DNA from: Streptomyces sp. RPA4-2
GTDB taxonomy: Bacteria > Actinomycetota > Actinomycetes > Streptomycetales > Streptomycetaceae
Assembly: GCF_012273515.2 (NCBI RefSeq)
Contig: NZ_CP050975.2
Span: 6,262,001-6,326,000 of the forward strand
Direction: 5' to 3'
DNA length: 64,000 nucleotides
How positions within the stretch are numbered: position 1 is the first letter of the stretch; every line of letters starts with the position of its first letter. Under the pieces are notes generated by a model. It did not search any database, had not been told where the DNA came from, and saw nothing but the letters and a program-made list of their open reading frames with translations. Both the position numbers and the translations under genes were made by a program. Shown in pieces: positions 10,133 through 17,497 of this stretch.

Positions 10133-10900
10133 ATGACTGTGCATCTCGAAGTGGCCGAAGGCGTCGGCACGATCCGCCTGGACCGCCCTCCCATGAACGC
10201 GCTGGACATCGCCACGCAGGACCGTCTCAAGGAACTCGCCGAGGAGGTCACCCGGCGTACGGACGTACGCGCGGTGGTCATCCACGGCGGGGAGAAGGTG
10301 TTCGCGGCGGGCGCGGACATCAAGGAGATGCAGGCGATGGACCACGCGACGATGATCGTCAGGTCCCGGGCCCTGCAGGACTCCTTCAGCGCCGTGGCCC
10401 GCATCCCCAAGCCCGTCGTCGCGGCCGTCACCGGGTACGCGCTCGGCGGTGGCTGCGAGTTGGCGCTCTGCGCGGACTTCCGCATCGCCGCGGACGACGC
10501 CAAGCTCGGGCAGCCGGAGATCCTGCTCGGTCTGATCCCGGGCGCCGGCGGCACCCAGCGCCTCTCCCGGCTGATCGGACCCTCCAAGGCCAAGGACCTC
10601 ATCTTCACGGGCCGGATGGTGAAGGCCGACGAGGCGCTCTCGCTCGGGCTGGTGGACCGGATCGTCCCCGCCGCCGAGGTGTACACCGAGGCGCACACCT
10701 GGGCCGCGAAGCTGGCGCAGGGACCCGCGATCGCGCTGCGCGCGGCCAAGGAGTCGATCGACACGGGCCTGGAGACGGACCTGGAGACCGGACTCGCGGT
10801 GGAACGGAACTGGTTCGCCGGTCTGTTCGCGACGGAGGACCGCGAGCGCGGCATGCGCAGCTTCGTCGAGGAGGGGCCGGGCAAGGCGAAGTTCCTCTGA
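10133..10900 (+). CDS. Enoyl-CoA hydratase/isomerase family protein
   Basis: A 255-residue crotonase-fold enzyme that adds water across a trans-2-enoyl-CoA double bond in fatty acid beta-oxidation or related pathways. The oxyanion-hole segment is EKVFAAGADIKEM. Both catalytic glutamates of classical hydratases are present, in GYALGGGCELALCADFRIA and in QPEILLGLIPGAGGTQRL. Length and ends match the family. It is monocistronic between the transpeptidase terminator and a broken HATPase gene. The exact acyl-CoA substrate cannot be told from sequence. Confidence 0.92.
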   Translation: MTVHLEVAEGVGTIRLDRPPMNALDIATQDRLKELAEEVTRRTDVRAVVIHGGEKVFAAGADIKEMQAMDHATMIVRSRALQDSFSAVARIPKPVVAAVTGYALGGGCELALCADFRIAADDAKLGQPEILLGLIPGAGGTQRLSRLIGPSKAKDLIFTGRMVKADEALSLGLVDRIVPAAEVYTEAHTWAAKLAQGPAIALRAAKESIDTGLETDLETGLAVERNWFAGLFATEDRERGMRSFVEEGPGKAKFL

Positions 10901-11007
10901 CGGGACGCGTCCGGCTGCGCGGAAATTCACCCGTCAAGTTCGGCTGATCCACTTGCAGTTGACTCGGTGTCTTACCCGGTGTCCCCCGAAGGGCTGGATT
11001 ATGCGGT

Positions 11008-11037
11008 CCTTAAGGCAGCCTTAAGGCTGCCTTGCGG
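11008..11037. promoter_or_regulatory. 11-bp-periodic CCTTAAGG array containing a perfect 22-bp palindrome
   Basis: CCTTAAGG occurs at 11008 and 11019 and as CCTTGCGG at 11030, spaced exactly 11 bases and separated by CAG and CTG. Positions 11012-11033 form a perfect palindrome with half-site AAGGCAGCCTT. The helical-turn spacing points to a multimeric DNA-binding protein rather than a terminator; no T tract follows. It lies about 175-200 bases upstream of the broken HATPase gene. Confidence 0.55.
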
Positions 11038-11210
11038 GGGACCCTGGGCGATTGCCCTCCGAGGTGGAGTCGCCGCAGGTCGGACGGGCTGTGACCGGGT
11101 CCGAACTGCCGCTGGCATATGCCGATCGGATGGTGCGGAATGGGCGCTTCCGGGGGGCGTATTCCTCCGGAACGGCCCCCGGGGGCGGCCTGGGCGGCCA
11201 TGATGGGGGC

Positions 11211-11714
11211 ATGGCGGGGCTGGAGGGTATGGAACAGCCGCGGCGGCACGTGAGTGCGACCGCGGCGCGCTGGTCGCCTGCGGTCGAGGACGAACGGGCG
11301 CTGAAGGCGCTCGAGTTGTTCGGCAACCCGACGGAGGCGGAGGTACCGCTGCCGTCCCGCCCCGAATCCGCGGCCACCGCGCGCTAGCTCGCCCAGGTCG
11401 TCGTCCTGCGCCAGTGGGGACTCTCCCCGAAGATGACCGAGGACGCCGTGTTACTCGTGTCCGAACTCGTCGGCAACGCCGTACGGCACACGGGCGCCCG
11501 CGTCTTCGGGCTGCGGATGCGGCGGCGCCGGGGCTGGATCCGCGTCGAGGTCCGCGACCCCTCCCGGGGGCTGCCCTGTCTGATGCCGGTCCAGGAGATG
11601 GACCTGAGCGGCCGCGGCCTCTTCCTCGTCGACAAGCTCTCCGACCGGTGGGGCGTCGACCTCCTGCCCCGCGGCAAGACGACCTGGTTCGAGATGCGCG
11701 TCGCCGACCGCTGA
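11211..11714 (+). pseudogene. RsbW/anti-sigma-type HATPase regulator interrupted by an in-frame TAG
   Basis: One reading frame runs from ATG 11211 (or 11229) to the TGA at 11714 and is broken only by TAG at 11385-11387. Upstream of it lies PLPSRPESAATAR, the first strand of the fold. Downstream come LAQVVVLRQWGLSPK, the N box AVLLVSELVGNAVRHT, RVEVRDPSRGLP and GRGLFLVDKLSDRWG. Together these make a single-domain Streptomyces HATPase protein of the SpoIIAB/RsbW-like group, usually an anti-sigma or anti-anti-sigma partner. An internal ATG at 11433 could make a 93-residue fragment lacking strand 1 and helix 1. A rare TTA leucine codon sits at 11451. Alternatives are base-call error or amber readthrough. 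Confidence 0.8.
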
Positions 11715-11980
11715 CCGTGACCCGCCCGCCCTTGTCGTGCCGCGCCCCGTTGCCGGTCGCCCCTCGCCCGTCGCCCGCGTCCCCGGTCCGTGTCCCGGTA
11801 AGCGTCCCCGCCTGCGTCCCCACCCGCGTCCCCGTTCCGTGCGCGGGCCCGGGCCGATGCCGCGACCCGCACCCCACCTACCGGTCCAATCGCCTGTTTT
11901 CTTACCCATACACCCTTAAATGGTGCGGGTGACCACGCCCGCCCGTCCCCCTCAGCACTCCACCGAAGAGAGCGACACGC

Positions 11981-12769
11981 GTGCCGCGCCGGACCGGCGT
12001 GCGGCGCTGCGTTCGGGTGTCGCACTCGCCGCCGGGACGCTCACCATACGGCTGCGCCACCCCCGGCGCCGTCGCCCACCCGCCCGCCGCGTCCCGCGCG
12101 TCCGGCACACCGCCCGCCACGCCCCCGGCCGCGCAGCGCGCCGCACCCGCGCCCCGGCGATTCCCGCAACAGCCCGCCGAGATCACCCACGGCCCCCGGG
12201 ACCGCCCCCAGGTCGCCCTCACCTTCCACGGGCAGGGCGATCCGGCCGTCGCCAGGACGCTCCTCGGCGAGGCCGAGAAGAGCGGGGCCCGGGTCACGGT
12301 GCTCGCGGTGGGGACCTGGCTGGACGAACACCCGGACCTGGCCCGGCGCATCCTCGACGGCGGCCACGACCTCGGCAACCACACCCTGCGCCATCTCGAC
12401 ATCAACGCGATGTCCGAGGCGGACGCGGACGCGGAGATCCGGGGCTGCGCGGAGCGCCTGCGCCGGCTGACCGGATCCATCGGCACCTGGTTCCGGCCGT
12501 CCCGCACCCCCCGGGCCTCCCAGGCCGTCGAACGGCTCGCCCGCGGCGCGGGCTACCCGCACGTCCTCTCCTACGACCTCGACTCGCTCGACTACACCTC
12601 GCCGGGCGCCCCCGCCGTCACCCGCCAGGTTCTCGGCGGGATCCGCAACGGATCCGTGGTGAGCCTGCACTTCGGGTACGCGGACACGGTCGCCGCGCTT
12701 CCCGCCGTCCTGGAAGAACTCGGCCGTCGCGGACTGCGCGCGGTCACCACCACGGAGCTGCTGAGCTGA
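11981..12769 (+). CDS. Polysaccharide deacetylase-like protein (CE4 fold), probably frameshifted at its signal peptide
   Basis: The open frame from GTG 11981 encodes 262 residues. The CE4 core begins at about residue 75: RPQVALTFHGQGD, NHTLRHLD (the His-x3-His zinc pair), TWFRPSRTP, SYDLDSLDY and VVSLHFG. Motif 1 is normally TFDDGP; here both Asp are replaced by His-Gly, so classical chemistry is doubtful. The likely true N-terminus lies one frame over from ATG 11920 (DRRAALRSGVALAAGTLT, a twin-arginine-like signal) and joins this frame at the lipobox near 12045-12055, where GGCTGC encodes Gly-Cys. One extra base there would split signal from enzyme. The stop overlaps the next ATG (TGATG). 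Confidence 0.75.
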   Translation: MPRRTGVRRCVRVSHSPPGRSPYGCATPGAVAHPPAASRASGTPPATPPAAQRAAPAPRRFPQQPAEITHGPRDRPQVALTFHGQGDPAVARTLLGEAEKSGARVTVLAVGTWLDEHPDLARRILDGGHDLGNHTLRHLDINAMSEADADAEIRGCAERLRRLTGSIGTWFRPSRTPRASQAVERLARGAGYPHVLSYDLDSLDYTSPGAPAVTRQVLGGIRNGSVVSLHFGYADTVAALPAVLEELGRRGLRAVTTTELLS

Positions 12770-13950
12770 TGCACCGCAACCGCAACCACCTCCGGAGCGC
12801 CCTGATCGCGGGCGCCGTGCTCGCCGCCCTCGCGGGCTGCAGCGGCGGGTCGAAGGACCACGCGAACCAGGCCGCCGGTACCCAGGCCGCCGTCCGGCCG
12901 GCCCAGCCGAAGATGCCGGACGGCCTGCCCGGCATGCCCCCCGTGCTCGACGCGAAGGACGTCTACGCCGCCGACCGCGCGAACCAGCTGTCCCCGGTGG
13001 TCAAGGACTTCCCGTCCCGCGTCTACGTGCCCAACACCAACTCCAACACGGTCTCCGTCATCGACCCGGCGACGTACAAGGTCATCAAGACGATCCGGGT
13101 CGGCGTGCAGCCCCAGCACGTCGTGCCCTCCTGGGACATGAAGACGCTCTGGGTCAACAACGACCGGGGCAACTCCCTCACCCCCATCGACCCGAGGACC
13201 GGCAAGGCCGGCAAGTCCGTCGACGTCCACGACCCCTACAACCTGTACTTCACGCCGAACGGCAAGTACGCGATCGTCATGGCCTCCCTCGACCGCGAGC
13301 TGGTCTTCCGCGACGCGCACACCATGGAGCCCAGGAAGACCGTGCCGGTCAGCTGCTACGGCGTCAACCACGCCGACTTCTCGCCCGACGGCCGCTCCTT
13401 CATCGTGTCGTGCGAGTTCAGCGGTGAGCTGCTCAAGGTCGACACCGAGAAGATGAAGGTCGTCGCCCAGCAGAAGCTCCCCTTCCGCGGCGCCATGCCG
13501 CAGGACGTGAAGATCTCCCCGGACGGCAAGAAGTACTACGTCGCCGACATGGTGGCCGACGGGGTGTGGGTCCTGGACGCGGCCGGCTTCGGCAAGCCGA
13601 CGCTGCTGCACACCGGCAAGGGCTGCCACGGCCTGTACGTCAGCCGCGACTCGCGCGAGATGTACATCTCCAACCGGGGCGAGGGCACGATCTCCGTCTT
13701 CGACTTCGCCCAGGACAAGCTGACCAAGAAGTGGCGCCTGCCGCACGGCGGCAGCCCCGACATGGGCGGTGTCTCGGCCGACGGCAAGGTCCTGTGGCTG
13801 TCGGGACGCTACAACTCCGAGGTGTACGCCATCGACACGCGCTCCGGGAAGCAGCTGGCCCGCATCCCGGTCGGCAGCGGCCCGCACGGCCTGGCCGTCT
13901 ACCCGCAGCCGGGCCGCTACTCGCTCGGCCACACCGGCATCTTCCGCTGA
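12769..13950 (+). CDS. YVTN beta-propeller lipoprotein
   Basis: A 393-residue secreted lipoprotein. The signal LIAGAVLAALAGCSGGS gives lipidated Cys24, then comes a short Ala/Gln linker and a beta-propeller of YVTN/NHL-like repeats: RVYVPNTNSNTVSVIDPATY at residues 84-103, QDVKISPDGKKYYVADMVAD, GLYVSRDSREMYISNRGEG and DGKVLWLSGRYNSEVYAIDT. These propellers bind ligands or act in surface adhesion or as enzyme partners; no catalytic residue is evident. The start overlaps the stop of the deacetylase-like gene, so the two are made together and probably act together at the cell surface. Confidence 0.9.
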   Translation: MHRNRNHLRSALIAGAVLAALAGCSGGSKDHANQAAGTQAAVRPAQPKMPDGLPGMPPVLDAKDVYAADRANQLSPVVKDFPSRVYVPNTNSNTVSVIDPATYKVIKTIRVGVQPQHVVPSWDMKTLWVNNDRGNSLTPIDPRTGKAGKSVDVHDPYNLYFTPNGKYAIVMASLDRELVFRDAHTMEPRKTVPVSCYGVNHADFSPDGRSFIVSCEFSGELLKVDTEKMKVVAQQKLPFRGAMPQDVKISPDGKKYYVADMVADGVWVLDAAGFGKPTLLHTGKGCHGLYVSRDSREMYISNRGEGTISVFDFAQDKLTKKWRLPHGGSPDMGGVSADGKVLWLSGRYNSEVYAIDTRSGKQLARIPVGSGPHGLAVYPQPGRYSLGHTGIFR

Positions 13951-14051
13951 CCGGGCCACAGTCGGGCCTGACCCCCTCGCCCGGCGGCCCGGGACCGGGG
14001 CGGGGGACACCTGCGCGAGCGGGCCCGCACCACGACCCCTGGCACCGGGCC

Positions 14052-14687
14052 TCAGGGCGCGGTGAGCAGCGCCTCCGCGCCCACCGGACGGTAGCCCGCC
14101 GCCTGGAACGCCCGCAGACCGCGGGCGTTGCCCGGTGCCACCTGGACCCAGACGGGTTCGCCGGCGAGCTGTCGCGCCGCCGCCGCGAGCGCCCGCCCGA
14201 GCCCGCGGTGCCGTAACCCCTCGTCGACCTCGACGGCGGCCTCCAGCCGTCCCGCGACCCCGCGCCCGAGGACGAGCACCCCGCCCCCGGCGGCCCAGAC
14301 ACGGACGTCGTCGCGGTGCCGCCGGGCCCGTACCACCCGGGGATGGCCAGGATCGCCGATCTCCGCCAGGTCCACCGCCGGCCGCCCCGGCGCCGGAGCG
14401 GCGGCCAGCAGCAGGTCGACCGTGTCGTGGGAGCGCCCCGTACGGTCCATGAACGCGGCCAGGAACCGGGGATTCACGGCCGCGGCGAGCGCGTCGCAGC
14501 CGACCCGGGCCAGCGTCTCGCGCACCCACCGCGGATCCTCGTCGGTGAAGACGACGGAGTGCGCCGTGAAGGCGAGGACACCGGCGTCCCGGTGGGCGTG
14601 CTGCGGTACGACGGTCGTGGAGCCGTCGGGCGGGGGGAAGACGCCATGGGCCGCCGAGTCCAGAATGCCGCGCAGAGTGTCACCCAT
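14052..14687 (-). CDS. GNAT-family N-acetyltransferase
   Basis: A 211-residue protein from ATG 14687, chosen because GGAGGG lies seven bases upstream. The N-terminal half (DTLRGILDSAAHGVFPPPDG, then DEDPRWVRETLARVGC) resembles Streptomyces acetyltransferases with an extra domain. The C-terminal GNAT domain carries the acetyl-CoA binding loop HRGLGRALAAAARQLAG and the closing GNARGLRAFQAAGYRPVG. The acceptor is unknown. It is convergent with the propeller gene. Confidence 0.85.
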   Translation of the reverse strand: MGDTLRGILDSAAHGVFPPPDGSTTVVPQHAHRDAGVLAFTAHSVVFTDEDPRWVRETLARVGCDALAAAVNPRFLAAFMDRTGRSHDTVDLLLAAAPAPGRPAVDLAEIGDPGHPRVVRARRHRDDVRVWAAGGGVLVLGRGVAGRLEAAVEVDEGLRHRGLGRALAAAARQLAGEPVWVQVAPGNARGLRAFQAAGYRPVGAEALLTAP

Positions 14688-14828
14688 CCCCGTACCCTCC
14701 CACCGCTCGGGTCTCCACCCGCGCACCGCGAGGAGGCCGCGTGGGTGGGCGCCGCACCGCGCGGCCTGCCCGCCCGTTAATCTGACCTCCGTACACACGG
14801 CAGTAATGCACTACGAAGGGGCGGATCG

Positions 14829-15041
14829 GTGGCGGACATCGAGGAAGCACGCAAGCAGTTCGAGCGGATCGATACGGATGGTGACGGGTTCATCACCGCG
14901 GCCGAGTTCAAGAGCGCCCTCGCCCAGGGCGGCGACTGGAACGTCACCGAGTCGGTGGCGGAGGCCGTCATCGCCACCCGCGACCTCAACGGCGACAAGG
15001 TCCTCTCGTTCGACGAGTTCTGGACCCACCTGAACAAGTGA
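14829..15041 (+). CDS. Small two-EF-hand calcium-binding protein (CabB/CabD-like)
   Basis: A 70-residue soluble protein from GTG 14829 with a GAAGGGG site upstream. It consists of two EF-hands: DTDGDGFITAAE at residues 15-26 and DLNGDKVLSFDE at about 52-63. Both loops keep the acidic residues at positions 1, 3, 5 and 12, so calcium binding is expected. Small calmodulin-like Cab proteins are known in Streptomyces and are linked to calcium buffering during spore germination and aerial growth; assignment to a named Cab protein is by recollection only. A strong hairpin follows immediately. Confidence 0.92.
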   Translation: MADIEEARKQFERIDTDGDGFITAAEFKSALAQGGDWNVTESVAEAVIATRDLNGDKVLSFDEFWTHLNK

Positions 15042-15050
15042 CGTACGCGG

Positions 15051-15084
15051 AGGGGCGCCCACCGGTGATCCGGCGGGCGCCCCT
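15051..15084 (+). terminator. Hairpin terminator after the EF-hand gene
   Basis: A nearly perfect 15-bp stem built from GGGGCGCCCACCGG and CCGGCGGGCGCCCC with a four-base loop starts ten bases after the stop codon. Confidence 0.7.
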
Positions 15085-15331
15085 TCGCCGTACCCCCGGG
15101 CGATGCGCACGCTCCCCCGTCCGTCCCGCCGCGCCGTCGCCGGCGCGGACCGGAGCACGCGCCGAGCCGGTCACCGGTCAGGACGGAGCCGACCGGTCCC
15201 ACGCCGACCGCGCCGGCCCCCGGGGTACGCGAGCACGACCCGTGACCCGTGAGTGCGAGGCCGCCGGGGTGAATCCGCGGGGGCGCTCACCCGATCGCCG
15301 TACGCCCGCGGAATAGCCTTCCCGGCCCCGG

Positions 15332-15361
15332 GGTTGATGCTCGCCATCAGGAGCATCAACC
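15332..15361. promoter_or_regulatory. Perfect 11-bp inverted repeat upstream of the reductase gene (putative operator)
   Basis: GGTTGATGCTC and GAGCATCAACC are separated by eight bases and end 19 bases before the ATG at 15381. The size and symmetry suit a dimeric repressor of MarR, HxlR or TetR type. It could also fold as an RNA hairpin in the leader. Confidence 0.6.
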
Positions 15362-15380
15362 ACTGAAGGGCCTGGCACTC

Positions 15381-16043
15381 ATGAAGATCGGCATCATCGG
15401 CGCGGGCAACATCGGCGGCAACCTCACCCGGCGGCTGACCGCCCTCGGGCACGACGTCTCCGTCGCGAACTCGCGCGGCCCCCAGACCCTGACCGCGCTC
15501 GCCGAGGAGACCGGGGCGACACCCGTCCCGGTCGGGGAGGCGGCGCGCGGTGCCGAGGTGGTCGTGGTCACCGTCCCGCTGAAGGCGGTGCCCGACCTGC
15601 CGTCCGGCGTGCTGGACGGGCTGGCGGACGGAGCCGCCGTCATCGACACCGGCAATTACTACCCGCAGCAGCGGGACGGCAGGATCGCCGCGATCGAGGA
15701 CGGCCGGCTCACCGAGAGCCGCTGGACGTCCCAGCAGATCGGCCACCCCGTCGTGAAGGCGTTCAACGGCACGTACGCGCAGGACATCCTGGACCGGCAC
15801 CGTCCGGCGGGCGACCCCGACCGCATGGCCCTGCCGGTGGCCGGCGACGACGCCGCCGCCAAGCAGGTCGTACGTGACCTCATCGACGAACTCGGCTTCG
15901 ACACGGTCGACGCGGGTGGCATCGACGAATCCTGGCGCCAGCAGCCCGGCACTCCGGTGTACGGCCTCCAGAAGGGCCTCGAGGCGGTGACGAAGGCACT
16001 GGCCGAGGCGTCCGCGGAGCGCCCGGCGGACTTCCGCGGCTGA
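15381..16043 (+). CDS. NADPH-dependent F420 reductase-like dinucleotide-binding protein
   Basis: A 220-residue protein with a Rossmann fold at its N-terminus: MKIGIIGAGNIGGNLTRRL, strand 2 ending VANSRGPQT, and VVVVTVPLKAVPDLP. The central GHPVVKAFNGTYAQDIL is typical of the F420H2:NADP oxidoreductase-like family (Pfam F420_oxidored). These enzymes reduce NADP with F420 or related substrates; many members have unknown substrates. A perfect inverted repeat just upstream suggests dedicated repression, but no linked regulator gene is visible. Confidence 0.88.
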   Translation: MKIGIIGAGNIGGNLTRRLTALGHDVSVANSRGPQTLTALAEETGATPVPVGEAARGAEVVVVTVPLKAVPDLPSGVLDGLADGAAVIDTGNYYPQQRDGRIAAIEDGRLTESRWTSQQIGHPVVKAFNGTYAQDILDRHRPAGDPDRMALPVAGDDAAAKQVVRDLIDELGFDTVDAGGIDESWRQQPGTPVYGLQKGLEAVTKALAEASAERPADFRG

Positions 16044-16141
16044 CGCTCCACGCCTCCTCGACCCGTCCGGCGCCGGTCACCCGGTGTCGGACGGCGACGC
16101 GCGTCCGGACCGCTGCCGGAGCCCCGCCGCACCCACGCCGG

Positions 16142-16699
16142 TCAGTCGACCGCGGCCCACTCGCGCAGCGCCGCCTTGCTGGAGAACTGCGCGACGTCCT
16201 TGTCCAGAGGGTTGTCGGTGTACTGATGGAAGCGCCACTTCGCCTTGATACGGGGCTCGCCCGCGGTCACGTAGTCGGCGATCCACAGACCGTCTCCCGC
16301 GTACGAGGTGGTGTCGACGTTGAGCCAGAAGTTGCGGTTCGTGTAGAGCAGGACCCGGTGGTCCGGCCTCAGTTCCTTCACCTTGCGCACGAAGCGGTCC
16401 TTCTCGGCGTTGCTGGCGTGGGTGCCGTCACCGGTGGTCTCCCAGTCGACGGCGAGCAGATCACCGGCCTTCTCCGGGGCCTTGCCGACGAAGTACTCGG
16501 CCTGGGCGGTGAGGTCGCCGGGCCACAGGAAGTGGTAGAAACCGACGACGCAGCCGCCGTCACGGGCCGTCTTCACCTGGGCCGTGAGCTTCGGATTGAC
16601 GTACGAACGACCCTCGGTCGCCTTGATGAAGACGAAGGAGAGCCCCTCGGTCGAGTAGGCGGACGACTGGTAGGCGCTGACGTCGATGCCGCGGAGCAT
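16142..16699 (-). CDS. Glycoside hydrolase family 25 (lysozyme-like) protein without signal peptide
   Basis: A 185-residue single GH25 domain starting at ATG 16699 behind GGAGGAG. The first catalytic-site Asp is in GIDVSAYQ at the extreme N-terminus, the central Asp-x-Glu pair is in LLAVDWETTGDG, and the fold closes with WIADYVTAGEPRIKAKWRFHQY. The family cleaves muramic acid-N-acetylglucosamine bonds in peptidoglycan. There is no signal peptide or cell-wall-binding domain and the fold begins at residue 2, so export by Sec is not expected; non-classical release, lysis, or an intracellular role are possibilities. Confidence 0.9.
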   Translation of the reverse strand: MLRGIDVSAYQSSAYSTEGLSFVFIKATEGRSYVNPKLTAQVKTARDGGCVVGFYHFLWPGDLTAQAEYFVGKAPEKAGDLLAVDWETTGDGTHASNAEKDRFVRKVKELRPDHRVLLYTNRNFWLNVDTTSYAGDGLWIADYVTAGEPRIKAKWRFHQYTDNPLDKDVAQFSSKAALREWAAVD

Positions 16700-17329
16700 G
16701 GGGGACTCCTCCGTGGGTGGGGGACGGGTGCGAGCGATTCTGCCCCTGTGGGTGGGGTGAGTTCCGGGTTTCACAGGTCTTACGACCTCTCCGAGTGACG
16801 TTCCCCCACATCGCCCACCCCACCCTCGAACGACCGGCCGACGCCCCGCCCGGTCCAGACGAATGACTTATTTCCGGTGGCCCGGATTTCGATCAAGCGG
16901 AACGGCTGGTGATCCGGATCACGTCGGCCTGACGGAAGGCGTCGGCGCGTGCGCGGCTCGCGTACTGAGCGCCGTGGTCGGTGCGTTGGACGGCGCCGGT
17001 GAGGCTGCCGCGGCACCACTCGGCGAGACGGCCGCCGAGGCGGGACGGCGGGACGGCCGGACGGCGGGACGGCGGGATGTCCGCAGGGTGCGTCCCCGTG
17101 GGCGGTGAATGCTCTCCATCTGGCCGGATCGCGTCGCGAGCGCATCGGACGTGCCGGCGTCAGATCGGTGCAAGTCCGGTTTGATCGGTACTTAGGGACC
17201 CGCAGCTTGTTGCGCCGCGCAGAGCCTGATCTGGCCGAAGGGACACCTGGTTTGGCATATTTGCCTGCCGGGTGAGGCTCGGCGGTTTCCGGGGCACGGG
17301 CGCCCACGCAAAGGTTCGCGGGGAGCACA
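16700..17329. other. Intergenic region, no gene supported (630 bp)
   Basis: It separates the divergent GH25 gene and the membrane-protein cluster. It holds a short GGACGGCGGGAC-type repeat block near 17041-17077. No open frame has both Streptomyces codon bias and recognisable motifs. The promoter of the 54-residue ORF must lie near the right end. Confidence 0.6.
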
Positions 17330-17494
17330 GTGCGTACAGGCAGCGCCAGGGAGATGCGGCACCTGATCGGCCAGTTGACCGACGGGTTACGCCTGCCCGT
17401 TCCCTCGGACCCCGACGACGGCGCGTCCACGGACCGGACCCGGATCGCCGGCCGGATCGCCGCGTCACTGGGACAACGCCGGTCCAGGGTCTGA
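17330..17494 (+). CDS. Small 54-residue ORF with a TTA codon, coupled to the membrane protein gene
   Basis: GTG 17330 is preceded by GGGGAG at good spacing. The product is hydrophilic (VRTGSAREMRHLIGQLTDGL, then DRTRIAGRIAASLGQRRSRV) with no Cys or Trp, signal or membrane segment. Codon 20 is TTA (17387-17389), so translation should depend on the bldA tRNA. The stop lies four bases before the GTG of the MAB_1171c-type gene, which favours coupling. I do not recognise it. It may be the decayed N-terminus of the regulator/toxin component that often precedes such membrane proteins, or a real small regulator. Confidence 0.5.
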   Translation: MRTGSAREMRHLIGQLTDGLRLPVPSDPDDGASTDRTRIAGRIAASLGQRRSRV

Positions 17495-17497
17495 GCC

